Source: Steroidobacteraceae bacterium (GTDB taxonomy: Bacteria > Pseudomonadota > Gammaproteobacteria > Steroidobacterales > Steroidobacteraceae). Taken from it: DNA of 10,076 nucleotides. The translations under genes were made by a program, and so were the position numbers. The number at the start of each line of letters is the position of its first letter. Position 1 is the first letter of the stretch. Location: the NCBI GenBank assembly GCA_021325695.1, contig JAJTCR010000020.1:1-10076 (forward strand), in the 5' to 3' direction. The notes beneath the pieces are model-generated. The model saw only the letters and a list, made by a program, of their open reading frames with translations, ran no database searches and was not told the DNA's origin. Shown in pieces: positions 6,928 through 10,076 of this stretch.

Positions 6928-7404
6928 TCAACGACGCTCGGGGCCGGTCGGTTCGGCGGGCCTCACCTTCCCGGTCGAGTCGCCATCCTGCCCCGGCGCG
7001 TTCACATTTACCATCCAAGGGGTGCCGAACCGGTCGACCAGCATGCCGAATGCATCGGCCCAGAAGGTCTGCTGCAGCGGCATCTGCACGGTTCCGCCGT
7101 CGCCCAGCTCGCCGAACACGCGCTGCGCCTCCTCGACCGATTCGTAATTCATCGACAGCGCGAAGCCGCGGATGCCTTCGAACGGGTCTTCGCTCACGGC
7201 GTCCGACGCCATCAGCGCGCGGCCGTCGATGACGAGTCGCGCGTGCATGATGCGCTGGGCCCGGTCGGGCCCGACGTCGCTCGCAGCCGGCGACTCGGCA
7301 TAGGTCCGCATCACTTCGAGCTTGCCGTGGAACACGCGCTCGTAGAAGCGCATCGCCTCCGCGCAGTTGCCGTCGAAGAACAGGTAGGCGTCGAGGTGGG
7401 CCAT
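6928..7404 (-). CDS. VOC-superfamily protein (PhnB-like)
   Basis: A 158-aa protein of the vicinal-oxygen-chelate fold, PhnB/YjdN-like branch. It opens AHLDAYLFFDGNCAEAMRFY (2-21), the first beta-alpha-beta unit. RIMHARLVIDGRALMASD (51-68) and GFALSMNYESVEEAQRVFGE (80-99) follow. FWADAFGMLVDRFGTPWMVN (114-133) closes the second unit and is the most diagnostic block. Members of this branch are mostly uncharacterised, and metal-dependent chemistry cannot be assigned here. The last ~22 residues are charged and Pro-rich, probably disordered. ATG 7404 has GGAG 7-10 bp upstream; upstream in-frame codons look non-coding. It is first in the - strand group and may be co-transcribed with the TolB/TPR gene. 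It diverges from ahpC across a 319-bp intergenic region, so a shared control region is possible. Confidence 0.85.
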   Translation of the reverse strand: MAHLDAYLFFDGNCAEAMRFYERVFHGKLEVMRTYAESPAASDVGPDRAQRIMHARLVIDGRALMASDAVSEDPFEGIRGFALSMNYESVEEAQRVFGELGDGGTVQMPLQQTFWADAFGMLVDRFGTPWMVNVNAPGQDGDSTGKVRPAEPTGPERR

Positions 7405-7600
7405 GGTCGTCTCCGCATCGCTGGAGTAATCATGCTCCCCGCTCCAGCGCGCGGCGGAAATCGGACGGCCGCCGACACGCGAGGGTGCGCCTGCGCGCAA
7501 AGGGCGATGAACCCTCGTCGACGGCTCTGGTCAGAGCGGATGACCATCAGGTCACGGCGCGCGTCCATCCGTGCAAGGCGCAGCGCACCGGCGGCGGCCC
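7405..7600. other. Gene-free part of the divergent VOC / ahpC intergenic region
   Basis: Together with the ahpC promoter this makes 319 bp without a gene. I see no credible small ORF. Two adjacent 14-bp inverted repeats stand out: GCTCTG-GT-CAGAGC (7524-7537) and TGACC-ATCA-GGTCA (7541-7554), separated by 3 bp. They may be operators for the VOC gene or chance. The purine-rich GGAG serving the VOC start lies at the left edge on the - strand. Confidence 0.4.
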
Positions 7601-7637
7601 ATAGCCTCTGCCTATCAAATTCGGCCTAACAATCTAT
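7601..7637 (+). promoter_or_regulatory. OxyR-type binding site upstream of ahpC
   Basis: The established OxyR tetranucleotide pattern is ATAG-N7-CTAT-N7-ATAG-N7-CTAT. Here ATAG (7601-7604), CTAT (7612-7615) and CTAT (7634-7637) lie in exact register. Only the third block is substituted, by GGCC (7623-7626). The last block touches a TTGGCT -35-like hexamer, the geometry expected when OxyR activates by contacting RNA polymerase. It is in the AT-richest part of the intergenic region. The oxyR gene is not in the window. Seen: pattern and register. Inferred: peroxide-responsive activation of ahpC. Confidence 0.75.
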
Positions 7638-7666
7638 TGGCTCTAAGAAGGCCGCACCGGGACAAT
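7637..7666 (+). promoter_or_regulatory. Candidate sigma-70 promoter of ahpC
   Basis: TTGGCT (7637-7642) and GACAAT (7661-7666) are separated by 18 bp, each 4 of 6 to consensus. The pair lies directly after the OxyR-like site and about 55 bp before the ahpC ATG, leaving a short leader with GGAG (7712-7715) as ribosome site. The hexamers are imperfect, as expected for an activator-dependent promoter. Confidence 0.45.
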
Positions 7667-7723
7667 GCACGTCACCCCTACCGTCCTGCCGTGCAGGCAC
7701 CTGTTTCGACTGGAGTTGAACGC

Positions 7724-8287
7724 ATGAACCTGATCAACACGACCATCAAGCCCTTCAAGACCACCGCCTACCACAACGGCAAGTTCGTCGAGGTGACGGA
7801 CCAGACCGTGCGCGGCAAGTGGTCGGTCTTCATCTTCATGCCGGCCGCCTTCACCTTCAACTGCCCGACGGAAGTCGAGGACGCCGCGGACAACTATGGC
7901 GAGTTCCAGAAGATGGGCGCGGAGGTCTACATCGTCACGACCGACACGCACTTCTCGCACAAGGTGTGGCACGAGACCTCGCCCGCAGTCGGCAAGGCCA
8001 AGTTCCCGCTCGTCGGCGACCCGACGCACCAGCTGACGCGCGCCTTCGGCGTGCACATCGAGGAAGAAGGCCTCGCGCTCCGCGGCACGTTCGTCGCGAA
8101 TCCGGACGGCGTCATCAAGACGCTCGAGATCCACGACAACGCGATCGCGCGCGACGTCAAGGAGACGCTGCGCAAGCTCAAGGCGGCGCAGTACGTCGCG
8201 GCCAATCCGGGCGAGGTCTGCCCGGCCAAGTGGAACGACGGCTCGAAGACGCTGAAGCCGTCGCTGCAGCTGGTCGGCAAGATCTGA
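7724..8287 (+). CDS. ahpC: Alkyl hydroperoxide reductase subunit C (2-Cys peroxiredoxin)
   Basis: At 187 aa this equals the length of E. coli AhpC and is collinear with it throughout. It reduces H2O2, organic hydroperoxides and peroxynitrite in the cytoplasm. The peroxidatic cysteine is Cys47 in AAFTFNCPTE (41-50), with Thr44 and Arg120 (LRGTF) completing the active site. The resolving cysteine is Cys166 in GEVCPAKW. STDTHFSHK-like sequence (VTTDTHFSHKVWH, 71-83) and the C-terminal SLQLVGKI (180-187) are family hallmarks. The C-terminal tail after Cys166 indicates a typical, peroxide-sensitive 2-Cys type forming dimers and decamers. Compared with E. coli PADFTFVCP, Asp and Val are replaced by Ala42 and Asn46. 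ATG 7724 with GGAG 8 bp upstream agrees with the E. coli start. It is followed by ahpF and probably controlled by OxyR. Confidence 0.98.
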   Translation: MNLINTTIKPFKTTAYHNGKFVEVTDQTVRGKWSVFIFMPAAFTFNCPTEVEDAADNYGEFQKMGAEVYIVTTDTHFSHKVWHETSPAVGKAKFPLVGDPTHQLTRAFGVHIEEEGLALRGTFVANPDGVIKTLEIHDNAIARDVKETLRKLKAAQYVAANPGEVCPAKWNDGSKTLKPSLQLVGKI

Positions 8288-8293
8288 CGCCTC

Positions 8294-8307
8294 CGGGAAA
8301 TTTCCCG
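8294..8307. repeat. Perfect 14-bp palindrome after ahpC
   Basis: CGGGAAATTTCCCG (8294-8307) begins 7 bp after the ahpC stop codon. It is a perfect palindrome with an AAATTT core in otherwise GC-rich DNA. As a loop-free palindrome it looks more like a protein-binding site than an RNA hairpin. Function unknown. Confidence 0.5.
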
Positions 8308-8318
8308 CGCCACCCTCG

Positions 8319-8344
8319 CCTCTCCCGCCTCGCGGCGGGAGAGG
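8319..8344. repeat. Strong hairpin between ahpC and ahpF (REP-like or attenuator)
   Basis: Perfect 11-bp arms CCTCTCCCGCC (8319-8329) and GGCGGGAGAGG (8334-8344) flank a TCGC loop. This is the most stable hairpin in the window. No T-tract follows, so it is not a standard terminator. It could stop part of the transcription or protect the 3' end of ahpC mRNA, giving more AhpC than AhpF. The CTCTCCCGCC/GGCGGGAGAG core resembles dispersed palindromic intergenic repeats seen in several GC-rich proteobacteria; copies elsewhere in this genome cannot be checked here. Confidence 0.7.
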
Positions 8345-8375
8345 TCGATCCAGCGACCTGAACGAGATGCCACCG

Positions 8376-9974
8376 ATGCTCGACACCGACCTCACGCAGC
8401 AACTGCAGGATTACCTCGGCCGGATGACGCAGCCGATCGAGATCGTCGCGTCGCTCGACGACAGTGACGCCGCGGGTGAAATGGCGGCGCTGCTGCAGGA
8501 CATCGCGCCGCTGTCGAGCCTGATCAGCTACCGGGAACTTCGCGGCGCGACCGTCGCCGAGGGTACCCGCACGCCTTCGTTCCGGATCACGCGGGCGGGC
8601 GAAGACTTCGGGATCACCTTTGCCGGCATCCCGCTGGGCCACGAGTTCACGTCGCTCGTGCTCGCGCTGCTGCAGGCCGGCGGCTACCCGCCCAAGGTCG
8701 ACGCCGCGGTGATCGAGCAGATCGGCGCGCTCGAGGGCGACCATGCGTTCGAAGTGTTCATCTCGCTCTCCTGCCACAACTGCCCCGAGGTCGTGCAGTC
8801 GCTCAACCTGATGGCCGTGCTCAACCCGCGCGTGCGCGTCACGACGATCGACGGCGCGCTGTTCCAGGACGAAGTCGAACGGCGCCAGGTCATGGCCGTG
8901 CCATACGTGTTCCTGAACGGACGTCCGTTCAACCAGGGCCGCATCAGCCTCGAGGAACTGCTCGCGAAGGTCGACACGCGCGCGGGCGAGCGCGCGGCGG
9001 AACAGATCAAGGCCAAGGACACGTTCGACGTGCTGGTGGTGGGCGGTGGCCCGGCCGGTTCGTCTGCCGCCATTTACGCCGCCCGCAAAGGCATCAGGAC
9101 CGGCGTGGTGGCGGACCGTTACGGCGGCCAGGTGCTCGACACGCTCGGCATCGAGAACTTCATTTCGGTCAAGGAGACCGAGGGCCCGAAGCTGGCCGCG
9201 GCGCTCGAGGAGCACGTCAAGCGCTACGACGTCGACATCATGAACCTGCAGCGCGCAGCGGCGCTGGAACCTGCCGGAGCCGACGGCCTGCTGACCGTTC
9301 GCCTCGAAAGCGGCGCCTCGCTCAGGAGCCGCACTGTGATCGTCGCGACCGGCGCACGCTGGCGCCAGATGAACGTGCCCGGTGAAAAGCAGTACGCCGG
9401 CAAGGGCGTCGCCTATTGCCCGCACTGCGACGGGCCGCTGTTCAAGGGCAAGCGCGTGGCGGTGATCGGCGGCGGCAACTCCGGCGTCGAGGCCGCGATC
9501 GACCTCGCCGGGATCGTCGCGCACGTCACGCTGATCGAGTACGACGGCAGGCTCCGTGCAGACGAGGTGTTGCAGCGCAAGCTGCGCAGCCTCCCCAACG
9601 TGCGAGTGATCGTCTCGGCGCAGACGACCGAGGTGCACGGCGCGGGCGGCAAGGTCGACGCCCTGTCGTACAGGGACCGCGCGAGCGGTGACGTGCACCG
9701 GCTGGATCTCGAGGGCGTGTTCGTGCAGATCGGCCTGCTGCCCAACACGGACTGGCTCAAGGGCACCGTGGCGCTCTCACCGCGCGGCGAGATCGTGGTC
9801 GATGACCGGGGCCAGACCTCGGTGGCCGGCGTGTTCGCGGCCGGCGACGCGACGACCGTGCCCTACAAGCAGATCATCATCGCGATGGGCGAAGGCTCGA
9901 AGGCTGCGCTGAGCGCGTTCGACCACCTGATCCGCGTGCCGGTCGCCGCAGCGGGCGAAGCCGCGGCGGCCTGA
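8376..9974 (+). CDS. ahpF: Alkyl hydroperoxide reductase subunit F (AhpC reductase)
   Basis: A 532-aa flavoprotein, collinear with the 521-aa E. coli AhpF, that passes electrons from NADH through FAD to AhpC. The N-terminal tandem thioredoxin-fold domain (about 1-200) holds the redox pair Cys133-His-Asn-Cys136. The thioredoxin-reductase-like part starts near 215 with the FAD motif GGGPAGSSAA (223-232). The second redox pair is Cys348-Pro-His-Cys351, directly before DGPLFKGKR. The NADH motif GGGNSGVEAA is at 365-374, and the second FAD contact FAAGDATTVPYKQ at 487-499. All key residues are present. The last ~12 residues (VPVAAAGEAAAA) are an Ala-rich extension. I chose ATG 8376 (MLDTDL) because it aligns with the E. 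coli start (MLDTNM); ATG 8367 would add three residues. It lies 88 bp after ahpC, with hairpins in the gap, and should be co-transcribed with it. Confidence 0.97.
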   Translation: MLDTDLTQQLQDYLGRMTQPIEIVASLDDSDAAGEMAALLQDIAPLSSLISYRELRGATVAEGTRTPSFRITRAGEDFGITFAGIPLGHEFTSLVLALLQAGGYPPKVDAAVIEQIGALEGDHAFEVFISLSCHNCPEVVQSLNLMAVLNPRVRVTTIDGALFQDEVERRQVMAVPYVFLNGRPFNQGRISLEELLAKVDTRAGERAAEQIKAKDTFDVLVVGGGPAGSSAAIYAARKGIRTGVVADRYGGQVLDTLGIENFISVKETEGPKLAAALEEHVKRYDVDIMNLQRAAALEPAGADGLLTVRLESGASLRSRTVIVATGARWRQMNVPGEKQYAGKGVAYCPHCDGPLFKGKRVAVIGGGNSGVEAAIDLAGIVAHVTLIEYDGRLRADEVLQRKLRSLPNVRVIVSAQTTEVHGAGGKVDALSYRDRASGDVHRLDLEGVFVQIGLLPNTDWLKGTVALSPRGEIVVDDRGQTSVAGVFAAGDATTVPYKQIIIAMGEGSKAALSAFDHLIRVPVAAAGEAAAA

Positions 9975-9985
9975 GCGAGGGCCGC
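9966..9985. repeat. Hairpin over the ahpF stop codon
   Basis: GCGGCC (9966-9971) and GGCCGC (9980-9985) pair around an 8-base loop that contains the TGA stop (9972-9974). All-GC arms make chance likely. It is listed because it begins the chain of inverted repeats that fills the end of the window. Confidence 0.35.
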
Positions 9986-9996
9986 ACGGACGCGGT

Positions 9997-10068
9997 TGAC
10001 GGAAGACCGTCACGAGCCATGGAGGGCGAGTGCTAGCCCCCATGGACGGGTTTACGGCGTGTCTTCCG
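9997..10068 (+). terminator. Nested inverted repeats downstream of ahpF (terminator or dispersed element)
   Basis: Hairpin one is TGACGG-AAGA-CCGTCA (9997-10012). Hairpin two has arms CCATGGAGGGC (10017-10027) and GCCCCCATGG (10036-10045): ten pairs with one bulged A and an 8-base loop. In addition CGGAAGAC (10000-10007) is exactly complementary to GTCTTCCG (10061-10068), and CGTC (10008-10011) to GACG (10045-10048). The whole block can thus refold into one long structure enclosing hairpin two, competing with hairpin one. It lies 23 bp after the ahpF stop and is probably the transcript end, though no T-run is present. The remaining bases to 10076 show no gene. Confidence 0.5.
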
Positions 10069-10076
10069 ACCGAATG

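Noticed and set aside
8178..9698. 506-codon open frame antisense to ahpF
   Set aside because: It is the complement of the unmistakable AhpF frame. The product has no recognisable fold and no ribosome site.

Overview
The window is about 10 kb of GC-rich, densely coding DNA with compact operons and Shine-Dalgarno-led starts. The gene types suggest a proteobacterium: an E. coli-type ahpC-ahpF pair behind an OxyR-like box, a membrane-anchored TolB-like/TPR protein, and a class-A-flavin/luciferase-like monooxygenase cluster. Gamma- or Betaproteobacteria fit best, but nothing here fixes the genus. There are no tRNAs, rRNAs, insertion sequences, CRISPR arrays or integrases, so this looks like stable chromosome rather than a mobile island.

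Region 1 (about 72-3720, + strand) is a tight five-gene set. It holds a SnoaL-like/NTF2-fold protein, an alpha/beta-hydrolase with an intact Ser-Asp-His triad, a luciferase-like FMN-dependent monooxygenase, a small HpaC-like flavin reductase and a TetR-family regulator. Gaps are 14-41 bp. The simplest reading is a two-component flavin monooxygenase: the reductase supplies FMNH2 and the luciferase-like enzyme oxygenates a substrate. The hydrolase then opens an ester, lactone or C-C bond, and the SnoaL-like protein performs an isomerase, hydratase or cyclase step. The substrate cannot be read from the sequence. A GC-rich hairpin (3729-3747) separates this operon from the convergent gene that follows.

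Region 2 (3736-7404, - strand) holds three genes read right to left. They are a PhnB-like VOC protein, a 692-aa inner-membrane protein with two N-terminal membrane segments, a TolB-like domain and TPRs, and a secreted family-16 glycoside hydrolase of lichenase/ExoK type. The first two are 53 bp apart and may be co-transcribed. The glucanase has its own 181-bp leader with repeated TGAC/GTCA half-sites.

Region 3 (7405-10076, + strand) is the peroxide-defence unit. A 319-bp divergent intergenic region carries an OxyR-like site in correct register and a plausible promoter. It is followed by ahpC (2-Cys peroxiredoxin) and ahpF (its FAD/NADH disulfide reductase). The two genes are separated by a perfect 14-bp palindrome and an 11-bp-stem hairpin. 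Downstream of ahpF the last 100 bp contain several nested inverted repeats, probably a terminator or a dispersed intergenic element. No entirely new system is evident. The least explained parts are the monooxygenase cluster's substrate, the role of the TolB/TPR protein, and the structured non-coding elements around ahpC-ahpF.
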